Below are positions 44,535 through 52,739 of a stretch of DNA of 64,000 bases, in pieces. The notes beneath the pieces were generated by a model. The model saw only the letters and a program-made list of their open reading frames with translations, was not told the DNA's origin and did no database searches. A program made the translations under genes and the position numbers. This DNA is from Devosia sp. FKR38 (lineage in GTDB: Bacteria; Pseudomonadota; Alphaproteobacteria; Rhizobiales; Devosiaceae), in contig NZ_STGC01000005.1 of assembly GCF_005222805.1 (NCBI RefSeq), positions 2,127,256-2,191,255 of the forward strand, written 5' to 3'. Within the stretch, counting starts at the first letter, position 1; the number at the start of each line of letters is the position of its first letter.

Positions 44535-45236
44535 ATGCCAGCCACCATTCTCGTCGTCGAGGACGAAGGCGATATTGCCATCCTCCTGCGCTACAATCTG
44601 GAGGCCGAGGGCTTTCGCGTCGTCACCGCAGAAACCGGCGACGAGGCCACCCACGCCATCCAAGACAAGCTGCCCGATCTGATCCTGCTCGACTGGATGC
44701 TGCCGGAAATCTCCGGCATCGAGATCTGCCGCCGCCTGCGCGCGCGCGAGGAAACCGCCCGCGTGCCGATCATCATGCTCACCGCCCGCGGTGAGGAAGA
44801 AGAGCGCGTGCGCGGCCTGGCCACCGGCGCCGACGATTATGTGGTCAAGCCCTTCTCGGTGCCCGAGCTGGTCGCCCGCATCCACGCCCTGCTGCGCCGG
44901 TCCAATCCCAATCTGGTCACCGCCGCCCTCAAGGTCGGCGACCTCGAGCTCGACCGCACCACCCACCGCGTCCGCCGCGCCACCCGCGACGTGCACCTGG
45001 GCCCCACCGAATACCGCCTGCTCGAATATCTCATGCGCCATCCCGGCCGCGTCTATTCGCGCGAGCAATTGCTCGATGGCGTCTGGGGCAATGACGTCTA
45101 TGTCGACGAGCGCACCGTGGACGTCCACATCGGCCGCCTGCGCCGCGCCATCAACCGCGGCCGCGAAACCGACCCGATCCGCACCGTCCGCGGCGCCGGC
45201 TACGCCTTCGACGAACGGTTTGCCCAGGTGGCGTGA
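44535..45236 (+). CDS. phoB: Phosphate response regulator PhoB
   Basis: The 233-aa OmpR-type regulator has the receiver ILVVEDEGDIAILLRYNLEA, phospho-Asp in LILLDWMLPEISGIEICRRL, K in YVVKPFSVPELVARI and a C-terminal winged helix with YVDERTVDVHIGRLRRAINR, TVRGAGYAF. It activates Pho-box promoters. The kinase phoR is not next to this operon, unlike in many relatives; it must be elsewhere. Confidence 0.93.
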   Translation: MPATILVVEDEGDIAILLRYNLEAEGFRVVTAETGDEATHAIQDKLPDLILLDWMLPEISGIEICRRLRAREETARVPIIMLTARGEEEERVRGLATGADDYVVKPFSVPELVARIHALLRRSNPNLVTAALKVGDLELDRTTHRVRRATRDVHLGPTEYRLLEYLMRHPGRVYSREQLLDGVWGNDVYVDERTVDVHIGRLRRAINRGRETDPIRTVRGAGYAFDERFAQVA

Positions 45237-45268
45237 GATCGGTCTCTTTTCAGCCTACCCCCTCCCGA

Positions 45269-45366
45269 CCTCCCCCTGAAGGGGGAGGAGCAGCGCAGTG
45301 CTTGCCTTGATTGGCGCCCCCACCACCACGCGGTCCCTCCCCCTTCAGGCGGAGGTTAGGTGGGGG
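45269..45366. repeat. REP/BIME-like pair of palindromes
   Basis: Two facing GC-rich palindromes: CCTCCCCCTGAAGGGGGAGG (45269-45288) and a near copy at 45336-45355 (CCTCCCCCTTCAGGCGGAGG), flanked by complementary C/G-rich arms. Related palindromes occur at 63153-63174 and, in part, near 56281. They end the phoB transcript region and look like dispersed intergenic repeats. They may also end transcription. Confidence 0.65.
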
Positions 45367-45380
45367 CATTGCACCAGCCC

Positions 45381-45596
45381 CTATTCCTCGGTGATTTCAT
45401 TGCCATTCTTGAGAACCACGCCACCCCGAGGCTGTGTGATCAGATAGGCAGGCGCTTCCGGGCTCGCATGTCGCGTGACTTGCGTGCCCCGAATGGTGCG
45501 CGTGGTCTTTTCCGTAAAGACCTGCTCGATGCGTCCATGGGCCCAATGCGCGCCCCAGCGCCATTTGACATTCGTACCGATCTGCAAATGCGCCAT
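45381..45596 (-). CDS. DUF2945 (HVA1/TUDOR-like) small protein
   Basis: The 71-aa protein, GTNVKWRWGAHWAHGRIEQV, then EKTTRTIRGTQVTRHASPEA and PAYLITQPRGGVVLKNGNEI, matches the hypervirulence-associated TUDOR-like domain (DUF2945). The W-x-W and late 'Y-L-I...G...V-L-K' strands are characteristic. The function in bacteria is unknown. The start at 45596 has GAGGAC eight bases upstream. It stands alone after the REP-like pair. Confidence 0.75.
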   Translation of the reverse strand: MAHLQIGTNVKWRWGAHWAHGRIEQVFTEKTTRTIRGTQVTRHASPEAPAYLITQPRGGVVLKNGNEITEE

Positions 45597-45775
45597 GCTC
45601 ATGTCCTCACTCTGGAGGACTACGCCAATAACCCAATTGGCTGCAATTGCCATCGGTTCTGGAGTTGCCACCCGGCTGAAAGCGGACGCCTCGCGCAGGT
45701 GGAGGTAATGGCGACATCGGGGTGGTTTGCGGACTGGCGGCTTTTGGCTGGCTATTCAGGTAGAGCTGCCTTGGA

Positions 45776-46390
45776 TCAGGTTATTTGTCGGACGGGTTGC
45801 CTGACGATGACTTTTCGGTTCGCGGGTGCCACGCGATTGAAGTCATCAAGATAGATCTCATGATAGGGACCCGCTGGCTCAAGCCCCTCTTGCGGCAAGT
45901 AATCGCCATAGAGGCCCGTCAGCACGGTTTGGAGCTCGTCTATCGGCCCAACATGGAGATATTGAACGCACGTCCCCTCTGCGACCGCTTCCCAACGGGG
46001 AGCAGTTGCCTCTTCTAAATTGGAACGCATCTCAAGAACTGAGGCATCTAGTCGCTCCGCGTCAGCCCAAACCGGAAGTGTTATCTGAACGCGCCAATTC
46101 CATTTATCTCTACGGCCAGCGGCAAGATCATTCATGTCTTCAGCCCAATACAGGATTTCCAAGGGCGCTTCGACAAACGCCTTGCCCGTACGTTCTCGCG
46201 CCTCACGTCTGATCGGATAGATGGCGGTATAGAGCGCCTTCACCGCGGCACCCACGATTTGTTCATTGGGAATGCCTGCGCCATCGAGAATGGCGAATGG
46301 CAGCAAGGGAACATCTACTTGACTGAAATCGCCTTTCTTGGGGGCGTAAAGCGCGGCGAGCAAAGCCCGGTCTTGCGTCAAATCGATCAT
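45776..46390 (-). CDS. GyrI-like small-molecule-binding protein
   Basis: The 204-aa protein begins with LTQDRALLAALYAPKKGDFS and has the GyrI-like effector-binding signature YTAIYPIRREARERTGKAFV, EAPLEILYWAEDMND and the C-terminal YLHVGPIDELQTVLTGLYGD, EPAGPYHEIYLDDFNRV. Such domains bind hydrophobic drugs. Its ATG overlaps the PadR stop (ATGA), so the two form one operon that probably senses a common ligand. Confidence 0.85.
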   Translation of the reverse strand: MIDLTQDRALLAALYAPKKGDFSQVDVPLLPFAILDGAGIPNEQIVGAAVKALYTAIYPIRREARERTGKAFVEAPLEILYWAEDMNDLAAGRRDKWNWRVQITLPVWADAERLDASVLEMRSNLEEATAPRWEAVAEGTCVQYLHVGPIDELQTVLTGLYGDYLPQEGLEPAGPYHEIYLDDFNRVAPANRKVIVRQPVRQIT

Positions 46391-46938
46391 TCCATTGGTG
46401 CCCATGGCTTGCTCCTCATGTAATTCAGGGTGGTGGTGATCCACATGCGCTCGGCGGCCAGTTGGCCCGCAGAGAAATCGAAAAGAACCTCGACATGATC
46501 GGGCATGGGCTGTCGCTGCCGCCTCAGAACTTCAATGCGCTCGACTTCGGCGTCTATGGATGCTTTGCGCTGTTCCAGACCCTCCAAAGCTGCGTCACGT
46601 GTCAGCACAGGCCAGTGTGTCATCCCCAACAACAACGATGAAAATGTGGGACGGAAAGTCGCCAGTGCGGTCTTGGTCTGGTCAAGCAGCGCGTCACGTC
46701 CAATCGCCGTGATTGAGAAGACCTTCCGCGCCTTGGCCCCAGCAGCGACCTCGGCCTTTACAAGCCCGGCCCTTTCCAGCTTGCCCAGCACGAAATAGAT
46801 CGATGAGAACCCAATCGGGGTCCACTCGCGCATTCCGCGCGTTTCGATGACCTGCTCCAGCTCATATCCATGCCTGGGCATCTCGGACACGAGACCGAGG
46901 AGCATGAGTTCGGCATCTGTAAGGGTCACACTCAACAT
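46387..46938 (-). CDS. PadR family transcriptional regulator
   Basis: The 183-aa repressor has an N-terminal winged helix (LMLLGLVSEMPRHGYELEQV, IETRGMREWTPIGFSSIYFV, LGKLERAGLVKAEV) and the long C-terminal helix dimer region. It is a PadR subfamily 2-type protein. A perfect 20-bp palindrome overlaps its start codon and is the likely autoregulatory operator. The GyrI-like gene downstream may supply ligand sensing. Confidence 0.9.
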   Translation of the reverse strand: MLSVTLTDAELMLLGLVSEMPRHGYELEQVIETRGMREWTPIGFSSIYFVLGKLERAGLVKAEVAAGAKARKVFSITAIGRDALLDQTKTALATFRPTFSSLLLGMTHWPVLTRDAALEGLEQRKASIDAEVERIEVLRRQRQPMPDHVEVLFDFSAGQLAAERMWITTTLNYMRSKPWAPME

Positions 46939-46956
46939 ATTCTAGTACTAGAATAT
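46937..46956. promoter_or_regulatory. Perfect 20-bp palindrome at the padR start
   Basis: ATATTCTAGTACTAGAATAT is a fully symmetric AT-rich palindrome in GC-rich DNA, overlapping the first bases of padR. It is the probable PadR operator. The bases from 46957 to 47245 otherwise hold nothing recognised. Confidence 0.75.
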
Positions 46957-47245
46957 AGAACCTAAATTGGCAAGTCCCAAAATCAGCGGGGCGCCAACAT
47001 CCGTATATGGCAGCTATTGGGCTGGCGATTTCAGAGGCCTTACGACCGCAACGGCGTCGGTTTCGCCCGGTAGTTTTGAGGTGGGTAGCCTCCAGTCAGC
47101 GTCTGGAGAATTGGTGGCCAAAGCGCCAACTTACGATCGCGTAGTTCATCGCCACAATAGGTTAACCACCGAAGGCAATGCGGATCGTAAATATTTGACA
47201 CATAGACAATAATTCGCGCCTGTAGCAGCAGAATGGGAGATGACA

Positions 47246-47539
47246 ATGAACCGCGAAGCGCTGATCGCTCAGGCTGAGGGTTTCGCCGGCATTGCCGTCG
47301 CCATAATGTGTTCCGTTGGTGTAGTCCACGGTTTTGAACACGCCATGAAGCCAACAGTCTTGTTGTGTACAGCGGCCATTGCAGTGGTTGCGCTGTGTAT
47401 CAATGCGCTCACAACGGAAAAACCCTCAGGCGCTATCATTGCGAACCCTGCAGCGTCCATCTCTCCAAAACGTGCGGTGCTGATGGCAGGCGGACTACTG
47501 CTCTTTGGATTCGCCATTTGGGCTCTCGGACTGGTGTAG
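47246..47539 (+). CDS. Small two-or-three-helix membrane protein
   Basis: The 97-aa protein has hydrophobic segments at about 12-32 (GIAVAIMCSVGVVHG), 40-58 (VLLCTAAIAVVALCINAL) and 78-95 (AVLMAGGLLLFGFAIWAL). GGGAG lies five bases before the ATG at 47246. No family is recognised and it has no operon partner. Its stop codon is part of a long inverted repeat. Confidence 0.55.
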   Translation: MNREALIAQAEGFAGIAVAIMCSVGVVHGFEHAMKPTVLLCTAAIAVVALCINALTTEKPSGAIIANPAASISPKRAVLMAGGLLLFGFAIWALGLV

Positions 47540-47571
47540 TCGCTCAGCAGAAGGGCGAGCGACTACACCAG
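47531..47571. terminator. 15-bp inverted repeat over a stop codon
   Basis: Perfect arms CTGGTGTAGTCGCTC and GAGCGACTACACCAG flank an 11-base loop. The left arm includes the stop codon of the small membrane protein. There is no T-run; it may be a terminator-like or protective hairpin. Confidence 0.65.
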
Positions 47572-47655
47572 TGTCCGCCTTCGCGAAGCGTCACGCCGAT
47601 GATAGCGACCGCAATGGGGTCGCAACCAGCCCCCTTGGCCAGACACGCCCCGCCC

Positions 47656-49281
47656 TCAAACCTCCGGCGTTTCCCGCAGTGGCATGTCGTCTTCGCGCGG
47701 CACAGTCTGGCGCTCGATCATGCGATGCACATGCGGCGGTCCCTCGCCGCGATGCAGCAGGCGCAGCGCGCTGGTGTTCTCGGCGTCCGCCTTGGTGCGC
47801 CGCAGATTGTGCCGCACATAGTCCACCCAGGTGGGCACGTGATAGCTCTCCACCCATAGGTCCGGCTGTTCCAGATCGCGCAGCAGCGCCCATTGCCGCG
47901 CCCCATCACGCAAGCGGATCTGCCGCCGGTCGGTCATCAGCGCCAGGAACTTGGGGATGTCGCCCTGCGCGATGCGATAATCCACCATCACCATGATCGG
48001 CCCGCTGCGCGGCGTCATGTCCAGCTGCAGCACCGGCTCGTTGAAGGTGTTGAGCGGGTTGAGGTCACGCTGCTCAAACTGCGGCAGCGGCAGGCGCAGG
48101 CCCAACAGCGCACAGCCGACCAGCACCAGCGCCACCAGCACCAGCGTCCAGTCCGGCCCCACGCCGTCGGCGCTCATGCCCCAGATCCAGCTGCCGACCG
48201 CCATGCCGCCAAACGTCGCCGTCTGATAGAGCGACAGCGCCCGGCCCACCACCCAGCGCGGCGACGACAGCTGGATCGACACATTGAACAGGCTCAGCGA
48301 CATCACCCAGCAGGCGCCCGCCGGCACCAGCACCAGATGGCTCAGCACGCCATCGCGACTGAACCCCAGCCCGACACAGGCCAGGGCAAACACCAGGCAG
48401 GCGATCCGCACGATGCGCTCATTGCTATAGCGCTCCCGCGCCCAGCCATTGAGATAGGCGCCGACGATCGCGCCGAGCCCGAAACAGCCCAGCATGGTGC
48501 CATAGACCATGGCGCCGCCGCCAACATAGTCGCGCGAAATGCTCGGCAGCAGCGCCAGCACGGCAATGGCGGCAAAGCCGAACAGGAAGCCGCGCAGCAG
48601 CACAATGGTCAGATTGGGCGACAGTGACACATAGCGGATGCCGGCCAGGATCGCGCTGCCGAAGCTCTCGCGCGGCAGGCGGCTGGGCGCATAGTCAGGC
48701 TTCCAGCGGATCAGCGCCGCCACCAGCGGCACATAGCTCACCGCATTGAGCGCAAAGGCCGCCGCCGCGCCGGCCAGCGCCACGATCAGCCCGCCCACCG
48801 CCGGGCCGACGCTGCGCATCATGTTAAAGCCCATCGAATTGAGCGTCACCGCGCCGGGCAGATCCTCGCGCGGCACGATATCGCCCATCGAGGCCTGCCA
48901 GCTGGGGTTGAACAGCGCCGTGCCCGAGCCGATCAGAAAGGTGAACACCAGCAGCAGCCAGGGCGTCAGCAGCCCTATCAGCCCCAGCGCCGCCAGCAGC
49001 AGCGACACCACGGCCATGCCGATCTGGGCGATGATCATCACAATGCGGCGGTCAAAATTATCCGCCAGCGCCCCAGCGGCAATGGAAAACACCATGATGG
49101 GCAGCGTCGAGGACGCCTGCACCAGCGCCACCATATTGTGCGAACTGGTCAGCGTGGTCATCATCCAGCCCGCGCCCACCGACTGCACCAAACCACCCAG
49201 GTTCGACACCAGCGTCGCCAGCCACAGCAGCCGGAAGGTCTCGTGCCGGAACGGCGCCAGCACCGATGCCCGCTCGCCCAT
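47656..49281 (-). CDS. MFS exporter with C-terminal monooxygenase-like domain
   Basis: The 541-aa protein has 12 helices of the EntS-like MFS_3 type (APFRHETFRLLWLATLVSNL, GSGTALFNPSWQASMGDIVP) and a C-terminal soluble domain of about 110 aa (MVMVDYRIAQGDIPKFLALM, QWALLRDLEQPDLWVESYHV) like the ABM fold. This architecture is known for a subset of MFS_3 proteins. The substrate is unknown. Start at 49281 or 49284. Confidence 0.85.
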   Translation of the reverse strand: MGERASVLAPFRHETFRLLWLATLVSNLGGLVQSVGAGWMMTTLTSSHNMVALVQASSTLPIMVFSIAAGALADNFDRRIVMIIAQIGMAVVSLLLAALGLIGLLTPWLLLVFTFLIGSGTALFNPSWQASMGDIVPREDLPGAVTLNSMGFNMMRSVGPAVGGLIVALAGAAAAFALNAVSYVPLVAALIRWKPDYAPSRLPRESFGSAILAGIRYVSLSPNLTIVLLRGFLFGFAAIAVLALLPSISRDYVGGGAMVYGTMLGCFGLGAIVGAYLNGWARERYSNERIVRIACLVFALACVGLGFSRDGVLSHLVLVPAGACWVMSLSLFNVSIQLSSPRWVVGRALSLYQTATFGGMAVGSWIWGMSADGVGPDWTLVLVALVLVGCALLGLRLPLPQFEQRDLNPLNTFNEPVLQLDMTPRSGPIMVMVDYRIAQGDIPKFLALMTDRRQIRLRDGARQWALLRDLEQPDLWVESYHVPTWVDYVRHNLRRTKADAENTSALRLLHRGEGPPHVHRMIERQTVPREDDMPLRETPEV

Positions 49282-49367
49282 CATCACGCCTCACATCACG
49301 TCAACCACTCGCCCCTCTTGGGCCTGTCGCTCCGCTTTGACAAGTCCGCGGCGGCAATCGCTTCTGT

Positions 49368-50735
49368 CTAGACGATCACATCCTCGTCCGTCGCCAGGAT
49401 GCGTGCGATCACGCCCAGCGCCCGCGCCAGCGTTGCCCGCGGCGGCGCCATCAGACACAGCCGGATCCCCGCCACCGGCACATCGCCCACCTGCGTCGCC
49501 GATGGCGGCGTCAGCCGCACCCCGGCCTCGCTGGCCCGGCGCGCCACCTGTTCGGCGCGCAGCGGCGCCATCGGCAGCCAGACATGCGGCGCCCCATCCG
49601 GCATCAGCAAAGCCCCAAGCCCCAGAATCTCCTGCGCCATGTCCAGCCGCAGCTTGGCCTCGGCCCGCAGCGCCGTCATCGCCGTATCGGCCAGCCCGCA
49701 TTCGATCATCGCCGCCGCCACTTCCGCCACATAGGGCGGCAGGCCCCAGCCCTCGGCCCGCAACCGCTTGCGCACCGCCGGCATCTGCGCCGCCGGCGGC
49801 GCCAGCACGCCCACCCGCACCAGCGGCGTCAGGCTCTTGGAGAGGCTGGTGACGAAATACACGCGCTCGGGCGCCATGGCCTTGTAGCTCGGCCCGCCCT
49901 TGCCGGCGTAAAAGCCATAGATGTCGTCTTCGACGATCATCGCATCATGCCGCGCGGCCACGGCCAGCAAGGCCCGTCGTCGCCCCGGCCCGGTCTCAAA
50001 GCCCAGCGGGTTCTGGCACACCGGCGTCGTATAGATCGTGCGCGCACCGCTGACGATGAGTTCCCGCTCCAGCGCCTCGGGCACCATGCCCTCGCCATCC
50101 ACCGCCACCGGCAGCATGCGCATGCCCAAGCTCGCCACCGCGGCCAGCGCGCCCGGATAGGTCGCCGTCTCGGTCACGATCAGGGTCGATTGCGCACGCT
50201 GCTCGGCAAAGGCCAGGTGCAGCCCCTGCTGCGCGCCATTGCACAGCACGATCTCGTCGGCCGCCAGCGGCGTGCGATGCGTGCTGAGCCATCCCGCCAG
50301 CACACTGCGCTGCCGCTCGGTGCCGGTCAGGTCGACATAGCCGCCATTGGGCAGGGCCAGCGCCTGCCGATTGGCGATGGCACTGGCCGCCGCCATCTGC
50401 GCCAGGCTGATCACCGGCGTCGGCGCATTGATCGACATGTCCACCGGCCCGGCCTCGTCGCCCGTGCCGTCGCTGCGGTCGAGCACAAAAGTGCCGCGCC
50501 CGATCTCGCCACGCACCACGCCGCGCGCGCTCAGCGCATCGATCGCCCGCGTCACGCTGCCGATCGATACCGAGAATTGCTGCGCCAACTGGCGATGCGT
50601 CGGCAGCCGCGCCCCGACCGGGTATTGCCCGGCCGCAATCGCCGCCTCCACCGCCGCCGCGACCCGCTCATGCAGCGGCAGATCGTCGTCCGCCAGCTGC
50701 ATTGTATTGGTCAGTTCAAGAATTGTATCATTCAT
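49368..50735 (-). CDS. MocR/PdxR-type regulator (GntR-aminotransferase fusion)
   Basis: The 455-aa protein has an N-terminal GntR winged helix (PLHERVAAAVEAAIAAGQYP, LPTHRQLAQQFSVSIGSVTR) and a class I aminotransferase-like domain that binds PLP (FVTSLSKSLTPLVRVGVLA with the Schiff-base Lys). Such proteins regulate transcription rather than transaminate. ATACAAT-like repeats lie at its own start and TGATACA repeats precede the divergent aminotransferase gene, so that gene is a likely target. Confidence 0.88.
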   Translation of the reverse strand: MNDTILELTNTMQLADDDLPLHERVAAAVEAAIAAGQYPVGARLPTHRQLAQQFSVSIGSVTRAIDALSARGVVRGEIGRGTFVLDRSDGTGDEAGPVDMSINAPTPVISLAQMAAASAIANRQALALPNGGYVDLTGTERQRSVLAGWLSTHRTPLAADEIVLCNGAQQGLHLAFAEQRAQSTLIVTETATYPGALAAVASLGMRMLPVAVDGEGMVPEALERELIVSGARTIYTTPVCQNPLGFETGPGRRRALLAVAARHDAMIVEDDIYGFYAGKGGPSYKAMAPERVYFVTSLSKSLTPLVRVGVLAPPAAQMPAVRKRLRAEGWGLPPYVAEVAAAMIECGLADTAMTALRAEAKLRLDMAQEILGLGALLMPDGAPHVWLPMAPLRAEQVARRASEAGVRLTPPSATQVGDVPVAGIRLCLMAPPRATLARALGVIARILATDEDVIV

Positions 50736-50830
50736 ACGGCAGACACTAGCACAGCGCGCGCCCGGCCTGTAGAGGCCGCGCGGCCTTGTCACCATGTGAG
50801 CAAAGCGTGATGATTTCGGTCAGCCCTTTG

Positions 50831-51259
50831 CTAACGCTTGGCGGCAATGCGATGGGACGTTTCGTCTGCCGTGCGAAAGGCAAAGCCCTCGTCGGCCCAA
50901 CCGGTGATCCCGCCGATCATAAGCTTCACCGGACGCCCCAGCCGCGCCAGCTTCAGCGCCGCCTGGTCGGCGCCATTGCAATGCGGCCCGGCGCAATACA
51001 CCACAAACAGCGTATCTTCCGGCCATTCAGCCATGCGCTCCGCCGTGATCTGCCGGTGCGGCAGGTGCAGCGCGCCCGGCACATGCCGCCGGGCAAAGGC
51101 CTCCGGCGCGCCCACCACATGCAGCAGCACGAAGTCGACATCGCCCGCCGTCAGCGCCGCATGCACATCGGCACAGTCGGTCTCAAGCGCCAGCCGCTGC
51201 GCGAAATGCGCTTCGGCCACAGCCGACGGCGCGGCCGGATAGTCGGTTACAAAGCTCAT
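50831..51259 (-). CDS. Rhodanese-like sulfurtransferase
   Basis: The 142-aa single rhodanese domain has the cysteine active loop C-A-G-P-H-C in LFVVYCAGPHCNGADQAALK, plus ARRHVPGALHLPHRQITAER and VKLMIGGITGWADEGF. The active cysteine is the first of the two. It may move sulfane sulfur; the second cysteine in the loop is unusual. It is divergent from the aminotransferase gene. Confidence 0.88.
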   Translation of the reverse strand: MSFVTDYPAAPSAVAEAHFAQRLALETDCADVHAALTAGDVDFVLLHVVGAPEAFARRHVPGALHLPHRQITAERMAEWPEDTLFVVYCAGPHCNGADQAALKLARLGRPVKLMIGGITGWADEGFAFRTADETSHRIAAKR

Positions 51260-51436
51260 CGTCTGCCTTTCTCCCCGCCCCCACCGGGCAGGCTATACTG
51301 GTGTCACATGTAGCGTCGGGCGGGATCATTTTGCCAAATCTGCCAGCGGAAGGGCCCTTATCCCCCCGCTGACAGCGCGCACATTGCGCGAAGGCACAAA
51401 CAAGGTCAATAGAGTTGACATAACAATTATTCGGTG

Positions 51437-51470
51437 TTTGTATCTGTCGTATTGATACACGGTGATACAA
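51437..51470. promoter_or_regulatory. TGATACA repeats before the aminotransferase gene
   Basis: Two TGATACA copies (51453-51459, 51463-51469) spaced 10 bp, with an inverted TTTGTATC (51437-51444), lie directly before the ATG. The layout resembles the direct repeats bound by MocR-type regulators. Confidence 0.55.
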
Positions 51471-51471
51471 A

Positions 51472-52674
51472 ATGACACCAGCCGATTTTCGCCTCTCCGC
51501 CCGCGCCCTGGCACTCAAGGCTTCCGAAATCCGCGAACTGCTCAAGCTGGTCGGCAAGCCCTCGATGATTTCCTTTGCCGGCGGCATTCCCGATCCGGCG
51601 CTGTTCAATCTGGGCCTGTTTCAGGCCGCCTGCCACGAGGCCTTTGGCGGCCCGCAGGTCGCCCGCGAGGCGCTGCAATATTCCACCACCGAAGGCTATC
51701 TGCCGCTACGCCAGTGGATTGCCAGCCACATGCAGTCGCTCGGCGTGCCGGCCGGCGCCGACAATGTGCTTGTGACCACCGGCTCGCAGCAGGCGCTTGA
51801 TCTCATTGGCAAATTGCTGATCGATCCGGGCAGCACCGTGCTCACTGCCCGCCCCACCTATCTGGGCGCGCTGCAGTCCTTCTCGGCCTATCAGCCCCGC
51901 TTTGCCCAGCTCGATGCGCCCCAGGCCGCCGGCGACGATGCCCCGCGCCTGGTCTATGTCATGCCCGATTTCGCCAATCCCACCGGCCAGTCCATGTCCC
52001 GCGCCGCCCGCAGCCGGGCGCTCGATCAGGCGCAGTTGGCCAATGCCGTCATCGTCGAAGATGCCGCCTATACCGCCCTGCGCTATGATGGCGAGCCGCT
52101 GCCGTCAATCGCTGCCCTCGACGCCGCGGCAACGGGCAGCATCGAGGCCACCCGCACGCTTTATTGCGGCAGCTTCTCCAAGACGTTAGCCCCCGGCATG
52201 CGCGTTGGCTGGATCTGCGGCCCCACCGCGCTCATCCGCAAGCTCACCATGCTCAAGCAGGGCGCAGACCTGCACACCGCCACGGTCAACCAGATGGTCA
52301 TCCACCATGTCGCCGCCGCCGGCTTTGATGATCAGGTCCAGCGCATCCGCGCCGTCTATCGCAGCCGCCGCGACGCCATGCTGGCCGCCCTCACCCGCTA
52401 TGCCGTACCGGGCATGAGCTGGTCGCGCCCCGAGGGCGGCATGTTCATCTGGCTCGAACTGCCCGGCCATATCGACGCGGCCCAGCTGCTGCAGCGCGCC
52501 ATTCGCGCCGATGTCGCCTTCGTCCCCGGCGGCGCCTTCTTCCCCGATGGCACCGGCCGCAACACCCTGCGCCTCAGCTTCGCCCTCTGCGACGAGGCCC
52601 GCATCGAAGTGGGCATTTTCAAGCTCTGCGAGCTGATCGGCCACACCGCCATGGCCAAGGCAGCCAACGCCTGA
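51472..52674 (+). CDS. PLP-dependent class I aminotransferase (LysN/MocR-like enzyme)
   Basis: The 400-aa enzyme has the fold-type I pattern: MISFAGGIPDPALFNLGLFQ, LQYSTTEGYLPLRQWIASHM, TTGSQQALDLIGKLLIDPGS, PDFANPTGQSMSRAARSRAL and the Schiff-base Lys in CGSFSKTLAPGMRVGWICG. This resembles 2-aminoadipate/branched-chain amino acid transaminases. There is no DNA-binding domain. It follows operator-like repeats and is divergent from the rhodanese. Confidence 0.88.
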   Translation: MTPADFRLSARALALKASEIRELLKLVGKPSMISFAGGIPDPALFNLGLFQAACHEAFGGPQVAREALQYSTTEGYLPLRQWIASHMQSLGVPAGADNVLVTTGSQQALDLIGKLLIDPGSTVLTARPTYLGALQSFSAYQPRFAQLDAPQAAGDDAPRLVYVMPDFANPTGQSMSRAARSRALDQAQLANAVIVEDAAYTALRYDGEPLPSIAALDAAATGSIEATRTLYCGSFSKTLAPGMRVGWICGPTALIRKLTMLKQGADLHTATVNQMVIHHVAAAGFDDQVQRIRAVYRSRRDAMLAALTRYAVPGMSWSRPEGGMFIWLELPGHIDAAQLLQRAIRADVAFVPGGAFFPDGTGRNTLRLSFALCDEARIEVGIFKLCELIGHTAMAKAANA

Positions 52675-52682
52675 GCCCAGAC

Positions 52683-52713
52683 AAAAGCGGCCCCGGGGTT
52701 CACCCGGGGCCGC
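52683..52713 (-). terminator. Terminator between aminotransferase and aldehyde dehydrogenase
   Basis: An 11-bp perfect stem (GCGGCCCCGGG/CCCGGGGCCGC) with a 5-base loop is followed on the minus strand by TTTTG. It mainly ends the minus-strand aldehyde dehydrogenase transcript and can also stop the convergent one. Confidence 0.75.
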
Positions 52714-52739
52714 CAGTATTGTGAAACCTTGCCCGGCGC

